Origin: Acetobacterium wieringae
GTDB taxonomy: Bacteria > Bacillota > Clostridia > Eubacteriales > Eubacteriaceae
Length of the DNA: 64,000 bases
Reading direction: 5' to 3'
Assembly (NCBI RefSeq): GCF_026646375.1
Contig: NZ_JAIPPU010000005.1
Span: forward strand, 160,129-224,128
Below the pieces are notes generated by a model. It did not search any database and was not told the origin of the DNA. It was given only the letters and a program-made list of their open reading frames with translations. The translations under genes and the position numbers were made by a program. The number at the start of each line of letters is the position of its first letter. Positions within the stretch are counted from its first letter, which is position 1. This document shows, piece after piece, positions 1 through 7,897 of this stretch.

Positions 1-794
1 ATTGGTTCTCGCAGTACCAGCCAGGAAATCAGCACCCCCATAAAAGGGGCTGCGGCATAATAGGCACTGGTCCGAGCAGCGCCTAATCCACGCTGGGCCT
101 TGATATAAAAGTAAATACTGAGACCATAAGCGACAAAACCCAGAACCATGGCCAAAACAATCGCAAGCAGTGACCCTGATAATTCTCCCCAAATCGATGC
201 AATGAGTAACGCCCCCATCCCTGAGCCAAATCCTTTTAAAATGACAATCTGGAGGGGATCTTTAAGCGAAATTTTTCGGGTACAGTTGTTTTCAAATCCC
301 CAACACACACAGGAAAGCAAAACCAAAACCGATCCGATGGACAAATGGATTGACGAAGCATCAGTAAGCGTTAACAGGATACTTGCCAAAGAAATAAAAC
401 CGATGGCAATCCAAAGCCGCTTCCCGATGGCTTCCTTAAAAATAATTACGGCGATAACCGAGGTTGCCGCGATTTCAAAAGTCCCCAACAGGGCTGCCGT
501 ACTGGAGTTGGTCAAACTGATCCCATACAATAAGAAAATTGGGGCAGCAATATCCAGTAAGATCATCAGAATAACATAGGGCATTTCCCTTTTCGACAAT
601 CGGGCTTCTGTTACTTCAATTTTGCGGCTTTTGTTGAAAAGATGAATCACCGTCATTCCGATTCCTGCTCCAAGATACAGCAAAGCAGCTAAAAATAGCG
701 GGTTCAATTCATTGATCAGCAGCTTGGAAAATGGCGTATTGACACCAAAAAGCAGCGCCGCCAGGAGTGCATATAAAACTGCGTAATTCTTCAT
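1..794 (-). CDS. EamA/DMT-family permease (partial, C-terminus outside window)
   Basis: The minus frame is open from ATG at 792-794 to the window edge and encodes about 264 residues of a very hydrophobic protein beginning MKNYAVLYALLAALLFG. It has eight or more predicted membrane helices arranged as two related halves. Typical drug/metabolite-transporter (EamA) features are visible: NTPFSK in the first helix, TNSSTAALLGTFEI in the first half, and GAARTSAYYAAAPFMGVLISW near the end of the visible part. The family exports amino acids, metabolites or drugs, and the substrate cannot be read from sequence. It lies downstream of the cobalt operon on the same strand with a gap of about 55 bp and no visible terminator, so readthrough is possible. 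Confidence 0.85.
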   Translation of the reverse strand, partial: MKNYAVLYALLAALLFGVNTPFSKLLINELNPLFLAALLYLGAGIGMTVIHLFNKSRKIEVTEARLSKREMPYVILMILLDIAAPIFLLYGISLTNSSTAALLGTFEIAATSVIAVIIFKEAIGKRLWIAIGFISLASILLTLTDASSIHLSIGSVLVLLSCVCWGFENNCTRKISLKDPLQIVILKGFGSGMGALLIASIWGELSGSLLAIVLAMVLGFVAYGLSIYFYIKAQRGLGAARTSAYYAAAPFMGVLISWLVLREP

Positions 795-849
795 TTTTAT
801 CACACCTTATGTTTTATAATCAGTTTCTTTAGTTATTGATTCCCCCCCA

Positions 850-1173
850 TTATTTGACTTTATCTAATTCATCCTCACTTTTTTTTCTTTCCACGAATTT
901 GCCCATCAGGAAGGCCATAATCCCAACGCCGATACCGGTTTGGATACAGAAAAACAGGCTTTGCATTTCGCCAGGAATTGGACCCCCAAGTACCGATTCC
1001 ATCACTGGTGTAAACCAGGGTTCATAATTTCCGCCTTGAATTTCATTAACAACGACGCTTCCGCCACCATCAGCCCCTTCGAATTGAGCACCTGGTAGTG
1101 CTAATAATGGAACTGCAATAAGTACCAGTACCGCCAATAATAAACCGATCACTGTTTTTTTTGTTTTTGACAT
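850..1173 (-). CDS. cbiN: Cobalt ECF transporter accessory subunit CbiN
   Basis: This 107-residue protein has an N-terminal membrane helix (about 8-28), an extracytoplasmic loop with the family motif GADGGGSVVVNEI followed by NYEPWFTPVMES, and a second helix (about 75-93). These are the features of CbiN, which assists cobalt delivery to CbiM in class-I ECF transporters. The start codon overlaps the cbiM stop by one base, which indicates translational coupling. It is the last gene of the cbiJ-Q-O-M-N operon and so falls under the cobalamin riboswitch at 4615-4785. Confidence 0.93.
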   Translation of the reverse strand: MSKTKKTVIGLLLAVLVLIAVPLLALPGAQFEGADGGGSVVVNEIQGGNYEPWFTPVMESVLGGPIPGEMQSLFFCIQTGIGVGIMAFLMGKFVERKKSEDELDKVK

Positions 1174-1925
1174 TATTTTGTACCTCCAGCTAAATATCCA
1201 AGATCTGTGAGTTCAGATGATGCATAGGTTTCCAGACCAATAATGATGACCACGGTCAGAATTCCTTCAATGATTGCCAGTGGCAATTGAGTCGGTGCGA
1301 ACACCGCCAAAAATTTGAGTGAAGATGCTGCTATACCACCAGTCTCTGACGGATAAGCCATGGCCAACTGAAAGCTCGTTATAAGATATGTGAAGAAATC
1401 ACCCAGCGCTGCGGCCAGAAAGATGACCACATGCTTGTTGATTTTTAACTTCAAGCCTAATTTATAAATACCAAAGGCAACAAACGGACCGGCAATGGCC
1501 ATGGAAAAAGTATTGGCTCCTAACGTTGTCAGCCCGCCATGGGCAAGCAAAATTGACTGAAATAACAGAACAATCAGACCCAGGATGCTCACGGCAGCCG
1601 GTCCGAATAAAATCGCACCCAGTCCGGTTCCAGTCATATGGGAACAACTGCCGGTGACAGATGGAATCTTTAACGATGAAATCACAAAAATGTAGGCTCC
1701 TGCCATGGCCAGGATGGTAATTGCTTTACGGTTTTCATTTAATGTTTTCTTGATCGACAGATATCCGGCGACCAGAAATGGAATACATATTACTCCCCAA
1801 GCAATACAGAATGCCGGTGGTAGATAACCTTCCATAATGTGCATGGCATTGGCAACCGGGGTAGTCCCGAAAGCTAACGCGAGCACTGCAACAACAGCAA
1901 CAAATCTTTTTTCTTTGACGTTCAT
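1173..1925 (-). CDS. cbiM: Cobalt ECF transporter substrate-binding subunit CbiM
   Basis: A 250-residue membrane protein with a cleavable signal peptide (KRFVAVVAVLALAFGTTPVANA, written here only as residues 6-27) directly before MHIMEGYLPP. Removing the signal leaves the conserved N-terminal Met-His whose His binds Co(II) in CbiM/NikM proteins. Other family blocks are the VTGSCSHMTGTGLG loop and the QSILLAHGGLTTLGANTFSM block. CbiM is the S component that captures Co2+. CbiQ and CbiO, encoded immediately upstream, supply the coupling protein and ATPase, and CbiN follows. Cobalt rather than nickel is inferred from linkage to cbiJ and the B12 riboswitch. Confidence 0.95.
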   Translation of the reverse strand: MNVKEKRFVAVVAVLALAFGTTPVANAMHIMEGYLPPAFCIAWGVICIPFLVAGYLSIKKTLNENRKAITILAMAGAYIFVISSLKIPSVTGSCSHMTGTGLGAILFGPAAVSILGLIVLLFQSILLAHGGLTTLGANTFSMAIAGPFVAFGIYKLGLKLKINKHVVIFLAAALGDFFTYLITSFQLAMAYPSETGGIAASSLKFLAVFAPTQLPLAIIEGILTVVIIIGLETYASSELTDLGYLAGGTK

Positions 1926-1936
1926 AACTTCTCCTC

Positions 1937-2776
1937 TTAAAAATTATTAATAATTTCCAGCATTTCTTTGAATGCCTCGATACTTTTGGGATAAATTTTT
2001 TCATCCCTCAGTAATTTATTTTCAACCAGCAAATCATAAACATCCAGCATCATTGGACGTTTCAGATTTGCCAGTTTCAAAACTTTTTCATTCTGGAAAA
2101 TCTCCAGAGGTGTTCCATCCGCAATGATTTTTCCCTGACAAAAGACAATGGCCCGTTCGGCCCATCGATAGGCAAAATCCACATCGTGAGTAGAAATCAG
2201 GATGGTTTTTCCTTCGGATCCCAGTTTAGCCAGAACATCTTCCAGCATTTCGGCATTAACGGGATCAAGTGCGGCTGTAGGCTCATCAAAAATAATAACA
2301 TCCGATTTCATGGCAATGATATCGGCAATACTTACCCGCTTTTTCTCACCACCACTTAAATAGTGGGGCGCACGATCCTTAAACTCCAGAATATTCATAT
2401 AGGTCAAGGCTTCATCAACCCGTTGCAGCACTTCCTCTTTTGGCAGCTTCAAATTCATGGGACCAAAACCAACCTCTGCCATAACAGTGGATGCAACGAT
2501 TTGATTATCAGCATCCTGAAAAACAATCCCGATATTTTTCCGCAATTCCTTTAAATTCTTTTTAGTGATGGGTATGCCCCGATAACTGATTTCACCGTGA
2601 TCTGGTTTGAGCACTCCATTGGCATTCAAAAAGAATGTTGATTTACCGGCACCGTTTGATCCAATCACAGCTATTTTTTCACCTGCATGGATGTTTACAC
2701 TGACACCATCCAATGCTGGTGCGCCATTTCCATATCCATAATACAGATCTTTAATTTTTAATATGGGTTCTTCCAT
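1937..2776 (-). CDS. cbiO: Cobalt ECF transporter ATPase CbiO
   Basis: A 279-residue ABC ATPase with Walker A GSNGAGKST (39-47), Q-loop Gln87, signature LSGGEKKRV (140-148) and Walker B VIIFDEP (Asp164-Glu165). The HDVDFAYRWAER segment after the H-loop and the overall length are typical of CbiO/EcfA. It hydrolyses ATP to drive Co2+ uptake through CbiQ and CbiM. It lies between cbiQ and cbiM with 11-12 bp gaps, in the expected operon. Only one ATPase gene is present, so it probably acts as a homodimer, as in other CbiMNQO systems. Confidence 0.94.
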   Translation of the reverse strand: MEEPILKIKDLYYGYGNGAPALDGVSVNIHAGEKIAVIGSNGAGKSTFFLNANGVLKPDHGEISYRGIPITKKNLKELRKNIGIVFQDADNQIVASTVMAEVGFGPMNLKLPKEEVLQRVDEALTYMNILEFKDRAPHYLSGGEKKRVSIADIIAMKSDVIIFDEPTAALDPVNAEMLEDVLAKLGSEGKTILISTHDVDFAYRWAERAIVFCQGKIIADGTPLEIFQNEKVLKLANLKRPMMLDVYDLLVENKLLRDEKIYPKSIEAFKEMLEIINNF

Positions 2777-2788
2777 TTGATTTCCTTT

Positions 2789-3682
2789 CTAGTTTGTTAA
2801 ATACCAAAGCAGGATCAAACCCGCCAGAAATCCTGTTGTGAAAACAAGCTGCGAAACTTTAACACTTCCAGTTTGTTCTAAAAAAACAAGATCCCCATCA
2901 TAACCTCTGGCTTCCATAGCCTGATAGTAGGCTGTAGCTTTTTTCAAGGAGACAATCAGCATATTGCTGGCAATGTTTCCAAATGTGGAACAGGATGTTT
3001 TAAAATCGCAGAAACCTAAACGAGATTCAGCTGCATTTTTCATTTTTGTGTGAACATCCATCAGAATAAAAATATATCGGTAAATAATGTACATCAGTTC
3101 AACAATGAGTTTTGGTACATGAGCCTTTCTAAGCACCCCAATAATTTCGGAAGATGGCGTAGACAAGGCCATCATTTCCATGGCACTGATGGCCCCAAAA
3201 ACTTTCAGGATTAAAAAGGCCATTGCCCATAATTTTGCCTGGGATGTGAATACATAACAAAAACCAAGATTCAGATTATACTGGCCAATGGGTTCGCTTG
3301 AAAAATCAATACCGATGGTAACGGTTCCCAGTAGAATAAAAGTGATTGGGATCATCAGTACCGAAATGTATGCACGCAGCGGCAATCCGCCTTTAACTAC
3401 GGTAAGATAAGTCATCGCAATAATGACCGCAACCGAAACATAATGATTATTCAATACAATACATAGAAGCAATGTTAAAACCGAAAGCAATACTTTAAAT
3501 GTGGGATTCCAGTGTCGAATTTTTGAGTTGTAGGCATAAAAATCAATGGATGAGCCTTCCCCGTGTTTGTGGTCGATTTTATGGTGATGATGTGGTTTTA
3601 TTGCATTTGAGTGCATGTGTACTTCCTGCGGGACTTTACTTGAAATCATCTCATCGAGATAGCTTTTTATGATATTTTCCAT
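2789..3682 (-). CDS. cbiQ: Cobalt ECF transporter transmembrane coupling subunit CbiQ, His-rich N-terminus
   Basis: A 297-residue integral membrane protein with about six helices and the CbiQ/EcfT coupling-helix features, for example STPSSEIIGVLRKAHVPKLI and AMEARGYDG near the C-terminus. It couples CbiO ATP hydrolysis to the CbiM substrate-binding subunit. The N-terminal cytoplasmic part (about residues 20-45) is unusually His-rich: VHMHSNAIKPHHHHKIDHKH has eight histidines in twenty residues. That is not needed for the coupling fold and probably binds or buffers metal ions. It lies 13 bp upstream of cbiO in the riboswitch-controlled operon. Confidence 0.93.
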   Translation of the reverse strand: MENIIKSYLDEMISSKVPQEVHMHSNAIKPHHHHKIDHKHGEGSSIDFYAYNSKIRHWNPTFKVLLSVLTLLLCIVLNNHYVSVAVIIAMTYLTVVKGGLPLRAYISVLMIPITFILLGTVTIGIDFSSEPIGQYNLNLGFCYVFTSQAKLWAMAFLILKVFGAISAMEMMALSTPSSEIIGVLRKAHVPKLIVELMYIIYRYIFILMDVHTKMKNAAESRLGFCDFKTSCSTFGNIASNMLIVSLKKATAYYQAMEARGYDGDLVFLEQTGSVKVSQLVFTTGFLAGLILLWYLTN

Positions 3683-3714
3683 CAGTGTTTTTCCTTTCTT
3701 GAACCGTCTGTTTT

Positions 3715-4476
3715 CTAGGCACGTCCGACAAATTCAATGATGTCGTCAACTGAGCTGTATTTATTGATACACTCTTCTTCCAGACGATCGATCAAAATAA
3801 TTTTTATCCCCAGCTTTTTTGCCGCACTTATTTTGTCCACGACGCCACCCATATTACCGCTTTCCTTAGTTACCAAAATCCCCGCATGGCAGTATTTAAA
3901 CAATTCCATATTTAACGCTTCATTATAGGGACCTTTGATTGCAATGATATTTTTGGGATTAAAGCCAAGTTTTTCACACTTACATAGGACCTTCCAATCC
4001 GGAAGTACTCTTAAAAATACCCGTTGTTGAAAATCTGGTATTTTTGTGAATGTTTCAATTTTATTGCTACCCAGCGTCAACAGAATATTCCCTTCAACGT
4101 TCATTAATTCTTCACAGGCTTCCCGATAAGTTTTAACTTTTATAATTCCGGGATCATCATACTCCAGTTTTTCTCTTTCAAAACGGACGTACGGTATTTG
4201 AGCCATCTTGCAGACATTCATGGCATTGCGGGTAATTTCTCTCGAAAACGGATTTGATGCATCGATTAAACATTTCGGTTTAATTGTTTCCAGTAAATGA
4301 GTAATCGTTTCCTTATTCATCTTTCCCTGATAAATATCCAACTGCTCAAATTCTTCCAGCATCCCACACCCCATTCGGGTTGTAACGGTCACGGCTGTGT
4401 CAACATTCATCTCCAATAGTCTCTTAATCACTGCTTTTGCATCTGTAGTCCCTGCTATTACCAATACTTTTGACAT
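3715..4476 (-). CDS. cbiJ: Cobalt-precorrin-6A / precorrin-6A reductase (CbiJ/CobK)
   Basis: The protein has 253 residues, counting from the ATG at 4474-4476, which follows an AGGGTGG ribosome-binding site. A longer upstream reading frame runs into the riboswitch terminator and is not used. The start MSKVLVIAGTTDAKAVIKRL is the nucleotide-binding motif of CbiJ/CobK, followed by VTTRMGCG, DASNPFSREI and NMGGVVDKI, all conserved in the family. The enzyme reduces the macrocycle at precorrin-6A during corrin synthesis. It is the first gene after the cobalamin riboswitch, so corrin synthesis and cobalt import are repressed together when cobalamin is plentiful. Confidence 0.93.
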   Translation of the reverse strand: MSKVLVIAGTTDAKAVIKRLLEMNVDTAVTVTTRMGCGMLEEFEQLDIYQGKMNKETITHLLETIKPKCLIDASNPFSREITRNAMNVCKMAQIPYVRFEREKLEYDDPGIIKVKTYREACEELMNVEGNILLTLGSNKIETFTKIPDFQQRVFLRVLPDWKVLCKCEKLGFNPKNIIAIKGPYNEALNMELFKYCHAGILVTKESGNMGGVVDKISAAKKLGIKIILIDRLEEECINKYSSVDDIIEFVGRA

Positions 4477-4517
4477 ATACCACCCTTTTTCATTCACAAA
4501 TTTTTCGATAAAAAAAA

Positions 4518-4541
4518 CCACTATCTCGAAAAAGACAGTGG
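4518..4541 (-). terminator. Intrinsic terminator of the cobalamin riboswitch expression platform
   Basis: On the minus strand CCACTGTC and GATAGTGG form an 8-bp stem (one G-U pair) around an 8-nt loop, followed directly by eight T residues. It lies about 75 nt beyond the B12 box and about 40 nt before the cbiJ start codon. This placement fits transcription termination when cobalamin is bound. Confidence 0.88.
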
Positions 4542-4614
4542 AGTTACAAAATGCCTGCAAAAAAAGCCCGCAAAAATAAACCTCCTCTATCTCTCGTAGA
4601 GTTTGAGTTATTAA

Positions 4615-4785
4615 AGCAGGCAGGTCTTCTGGCTCAAGCGTCAACATTACCTCCTGCCTTCCCAACTAATTGGTGGCATTCCTGGAGGAACTCTTCTCTT
4701 ACAGCGGCGGGACCGCGTGGGATTTTCACCCATCTTCCCTTTTCACCGGCATGTAATACATTGGATTACTGCCGACACCTGTTTT
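4615..4785 (-). promoter_or_regulatory. Cobalamin riboswitch upstream of cbiJ-cbiQOMN
   Basis: Read on the minus strand, the leader has the AdoCbl riboswitch signatures in order: GGGAAGATGGGTGAAAATCC, CGCGGTCCCGCCGCTGTAA, AATGCCAC and the terminal B12 box GCCAGAAGACCTGCCTGC. The 5' AGGTG at about 4780 can pair with the 3' CCTGCC to close P1. It sits between a promoter at 4817-4845 and the terminator at 4518-4541. Confidence 0.95.
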
Positions 4786-4816
4786 ATTAATTAAATTCAA
4801 TTTTTAATTCTCACTT

Positions 4817-4845
4817 AATATACCAAATTTTTTTCGGTTTGTCAC
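4817..4845 (-). promoter_or_regulatory. Sigma-A-type promoter of the cobalt operon
   Basis: On the minus strand GTGACA (4840-4845) and TATATT (4817-4822) are separated by exactly 17 bp. The predicted start near 4810 places the whole riboswitch in the transcript. Confidence 0.7.
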
Positions 4846-4888
4846 GTTATTTTTCAACTAGATTTTGCACCAATGATGTATCTTCTTT

Positions 4889-5659
4889 TTACAGCACTGC
4901 CGAAGCATAAACTGGCGCAATGTACTTCTCTTCCAAAATTCTTATATCAACCCCATATACCGTTTTAATATGCACATGATTCAAAACTGCTTTTGGCAAG
5001 CCTGCTGCCTCGACCTCGCCGGATTTCAATAAAATGATCTGATCCGAATAACGCATGGCCATATTTAAATCATGTATAACCATAATCACTGCCTTGTTCT
5101 CTTTTTCCACCATATTTCTAGCTAGTTCCATAATATCAATCTGATTTTTTATATCCAGAAAACTGATCGGTTCATCAAAAAGATAAAGATCCGGCTTTTG
5201 AACCAAGGCTCTTGCGATTAAAATCTTCTGTTTCTGTCCTCCGGATAATTCCTGGAATTGTTCATGCGCCAATTCCTCAAGCTCCAGATCCTTTAAAACC
5301 GCTAGAACAATTTCTACATCCATATCAGAGACCCGCCATTTGATATAGGGTCGTCTTCCCATCATGACCACATCCATGACTGATCCACTTAAATAACTGT
5401 TTGTGAACTGAGGCACATAGGCAATCCTCCTAGCCATTTCCCTTGCAGTCATCTTCTTTACATCTTTACCATCAAGTGAAATATTTCCACTGGTTGGGGT
5501 TAGAATTTTATTAAGACATTTTACAATCGTCGTTTTACCAGAACCATTAGGCCCAATAAGCGTGATAAGCTGACCGGGTTGGGCGGAAAAACTGATCCCT
5601 TTGACCACTAACATTTTTTTTGTGTAACCAAATTTCAGATCATTTACTGACAGTTCCAA
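4889..5659 (-). CDS. ABC importer ATPase, FecE/BtuD type
   Basis: A 256-residue ABC ATPase with Walker A GPNGSGKTT (36-44), signature LSGGQKQKI, Walker B LYLFDEP and the typical FepC/BtuD ending IHDLNMAMRYSDQIILLKSGEVEAAG. It powers uptake of an iron chelate, corrinoid or related metal complex through the permease at 5661-6752 and the binding protein at 6802-7878. It is the last gene of the operon that includes the CobN chelatase, which favours a cobalt, corrinoid or tetrapyrrole substrate over a siderophore. That substrate is an inference, because the family sequence alone does not separate them. Confidence 0.9.
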   Translation of the reverse strand: MELSVNDLKFGYTKKMLVVKGISFSAQPGQLITLIGPNGSGKTTIVKCLNKILTPTSGNISLDGKDVKKMTAREMARRIAYVPQFTNSYLSGSVMDVVMMGRRPYIKWRVSDMDVEIVLAVLKDLELEELAHEQFQELSGGQKQKILIARALVQKPDLYLFDEPISFLDIKNQIDIMELARNMVEKENKAVIMVIHDLNMAMRYSDQIILLKSGEVEAAGLPKAVLNHVHIKTVYGVDIRILEEKYIAPVYASAVL

Positions 5660-5660
5660 T

Positions 5661-6752
5661 TTACTTTCCTCGCTTTCTTACAATCAAATACAAAAAGAAG
5701 GGAACCCCAATAATTGATGTAACAATTCCGACTGGTAATTGAGTTGGGGCAATGATATTTCTCCCGATGGTATCAGCAATCAATAACAGCAGTGCTCCAA
5801 CTAAAGCGGCTCCCGGAACCGAATAGCGAAAATCGTTACCAATCAACATCTTCGTTACATGCGGTGCCACTAAGCCAATAAAGCCGATAACCCCGGTAAA
5901 GGAAACTGCTACAGCTGTTAATAAGGTCGAAATTCCAAAGGACATCATCTTAACTTTTTTATAGTTCACCCCCAGACTGACGGCGGTCTCCTCACCCGCA
6001 GACATAATATTAAGATCCCAGGCAAACCACATCATCAAAATCATAGTAATTGTGATGGCAATCAGCATAATAATAATCCCTACCGTCGGCACCCCCGAAA
6101 GACTGCCCATCATCCAGAAAACAAGTTCCGGCAGATCTTTCACATCACTGAGGTATTTTACCAGAGAAACTAATGCCGAAAACAAATAGCCAATGGCCAC
6201 CCCTGCCAAAATCAGGGTGCTTGAAGAATCACTGGCTACCTTTGCTACCCCATAAACCAGAAACATCGTAAGTACTCCAAACCCAAAGGCAAAAACCGGG
6301 ATCAGAAACTCGCCAAAATTGAGAAAAGAAAAACTCGCTCCAAAAATAATGGCCAGTGATGCTCCAAAAGCAGCCCCATTAGAAACCCCCAATGTGTAGG
6401 GGCTAACCAGAGGATTTTGAAAAATCCCCTGCATCAGCAACCCGGCATTGGATAGGGCCATACCTACCAGAATGGCAGTAATAATTCGTGGTAAACGAAT
6501 CTTGAAAACAATATCCCGTTGAATGTCGGTAATGGCATCATTGCGGACAAAAACATCCCCAATTACCTGAAGCACCGTTTGAAAATCCACCGAAGAGGCT
6601 CCCATCGTAATTGAAATGACGGCTGTCATAACCAGTGCAATACTCAAAAACACGATAAACAGGATCTTTCGGGATCGTTTATTCATGTAATTCAGTTTTG
6701 CCTGATCAATGTTCTGTTCCATGTTTTTCTTCTCATTTTTTGTCATTTTCAT
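5661..6752 (-). CDS. ABC importer permease, FecCD/BtuC family
   Basis: A 363-residue protein with about ten membrane helices. It shows the FecCD landmarks RLPRIITAILVGMALSNAGL followed by LMQGIFQNPLVSPYTLGVSN, GFIGLVAPH in the coupling region, and GAALVGALLLLIADTIGR near the C-terminus. The first 30 residues are a charged cytoplasmic extension, and several Met codons there make the exact start uncertain. Its stop codon is one base from the ATPase start. It forms the pore of a BtuFCD-like importer with its two neighbours. A corrinoid or related metallo-tetrapyrrole substrate is inferred from the chelatase genes in the same operon. Confidence 0.9.
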   Translation of the reverse strand: MKMTKNEKKNMEQNIDQAKLNYMNKRSRKILFIVFLSIALVMTAVISITMGASSVDFQTVLQVIGDVFVRNDAITDIQRDIVFKIRLPRIITAILVGMALSNAGLLMQGIFQNPLVSPYTLGVSNGAAFGASLAIIFGASFSFLNFGEFLIPVFAFGFGVLTMFLVYGVAKVASDSSSTLILAGVAIGYLFSALVSLVKYLSDVKDLPELVFWMMGSLSGVPTVGIIIMLIAITITMILMMWFAWDLNIMSAGEETAVSLGVNYKKVKMMSFGISTLLTAVAVSFTGVIGFIGLVAPHVTKMLIGNDFRYSVPGAALVGALLLLIADTIGRNIIAPTQLPVGIVTSIIGVPFFLYLIVRKRGK

Positions 6753-6801
6753 TTATAAGACACCATTACCTTTTATAGACTTCTAACGAATCTTCGTTTT
6801 A

Positions 6802-7878
6802 CTATTTTGCGGGGTAGGCAAATATTCCAACTAAATCATCCCCATACAAGGTTTTCTGTAATTCTTGATGAACCTTGTTAACATCAACATCTTTAAATTG
6901 TTCCGGGTACATGGTTTTGGCCAGATACAACTCACCAATAATGCTGCCCAGTGCCGTTGTTCCCACATCACTGCTCAGCAAAATGACTTTTCCATCTTTT
7001 ACGGCCTGTAAATTTGACCAGCTGGGTCTTGCGATTAAGGTATTATAAAAATCTTTAATCGGTGCTTCATCGGTCAGATCAAAGCCCATGATTTTCTTCG
7101 TGCTGCTGACCAGTTTGACAATCGCATCGGGATTTCGTTCCAGTACCCATTCATCACTGATTTCCGGATATTTAGCGGTTTCGGCGGCGGCAATGTTGAT
7201 CCCACCGGCGGCGTCAATCAGAGCCTGTCCCCCGGCGTCCTTATTGACGGATTTATAGTCGGTATAACCTTCGTAATAAATGGTCGCCTTATCTTCTTCT
7301 TTCACGTTTTTTAATTTCTTTTCAATTAATTCCGCATATTTATCATGGAATTTAACAAACTCTGCGGCCTTTTCTTCATTTCCAAACAGAGCTCCCAAAG
7401 CCGTAACCTCTTCGGTTGCTTTGGACACATCCGTTAACTCAAGATAGATACATTTGATTCCGGCCGATTCCAGGAGTTGTTCGTTTTCCGGGGTCATATT
7501 GGCTGCGTAGGTAAATACGGCTTCTGGTTTCAGTTCCATAATCGCTTCAATATTCGGCTCATTCCATTTTCCAACCGTGGGAACCTCTACACTGGGGTCA
7601 GGGTTGGGAACGGAGTCGCCACGACCAATCACTGTTTTTTCTGCGCCAAACATCACCAAAATATCGGTTAGCCCAGAGTTATAGGTGACGATTTTTTCCA
7701 GTGGTTTTTCAATTGTAATCTCTCTTCCCATCGTATCGGTTACGGTAATGCCGTCTTTGGAATCCTTAGCCTTGGCATCCCCCTGACTGGAGCTACATCC
7801 CCCAAAACTAAACACCATCGCTCCCAATACCGCCATACAAAACAACCACTTTAACGCTCTTTTTCCATGTTTTTTCAT
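6802..7878 (-). CDS. Lipoprotein metal-complex-binding protein, BtuF/FecB type
   Basis: The start is the ATG at 7876-7878, which has a GAGGAG ribosome-binding site just after the cobN stop. An upstream in-frame ATG would lie inside cobN and is not needed. The 358-residue product starts with a lipoprotein signal ending FSFGGC (lipobox Cys at about 28), then DGITVTDTMGREITIEKP, the usual opening of the periplasmic-binding fold, and IVTYNSGLTDILVMFGAE. It would be anchored outside the cell membrane and deliver its ligand to the permease. Ligand identity (corrinoid, heme-like or chelated metal) is unknown. Confidence 0.88.
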   Translation of the reverse strand: MKKHGKRALKWLFCMAVLGAMVFSFGGCSSSQGDAKAKDSKDGITVTDTMGREITIEKPLEKIVTYNSGLTDILVMFGAEKTVIGRGDSVPNPDPSVEVPTVGKWNEPNIEAIMELKPEAVFTYAANMTPENEQLLESAGIKCIYLELTDVSKATEEVTALGALFGNEEKAAEFVKFHDKYAELIEKKLKNVKEEDKATIYYEGYTDYKSVNKDAGGQALIDAAGGINIAAAETAKYPEISDEWVLERNPDAIVKLVSSTKKIMGFDLTDEAPIKDFYNTLIARPSWSNLQAVKDGKVILLSSDVGTTALGSIIGELYLAKTMYPEQFKDVDVNKVHQELQKTLYGDDLVGIFAYPAK

Positions 7879-7897
7879 TCTCGAACTTCTCCTCTTT

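Noticed and set aside
3715..4665. Longer 316-residue version of CbiJ starting at 4665
   Set aside because: The extra N-terminus reads through the riboswitch B12 box and terminator; the ATG at 4476 has a ribosome-binding site and matches the family start.
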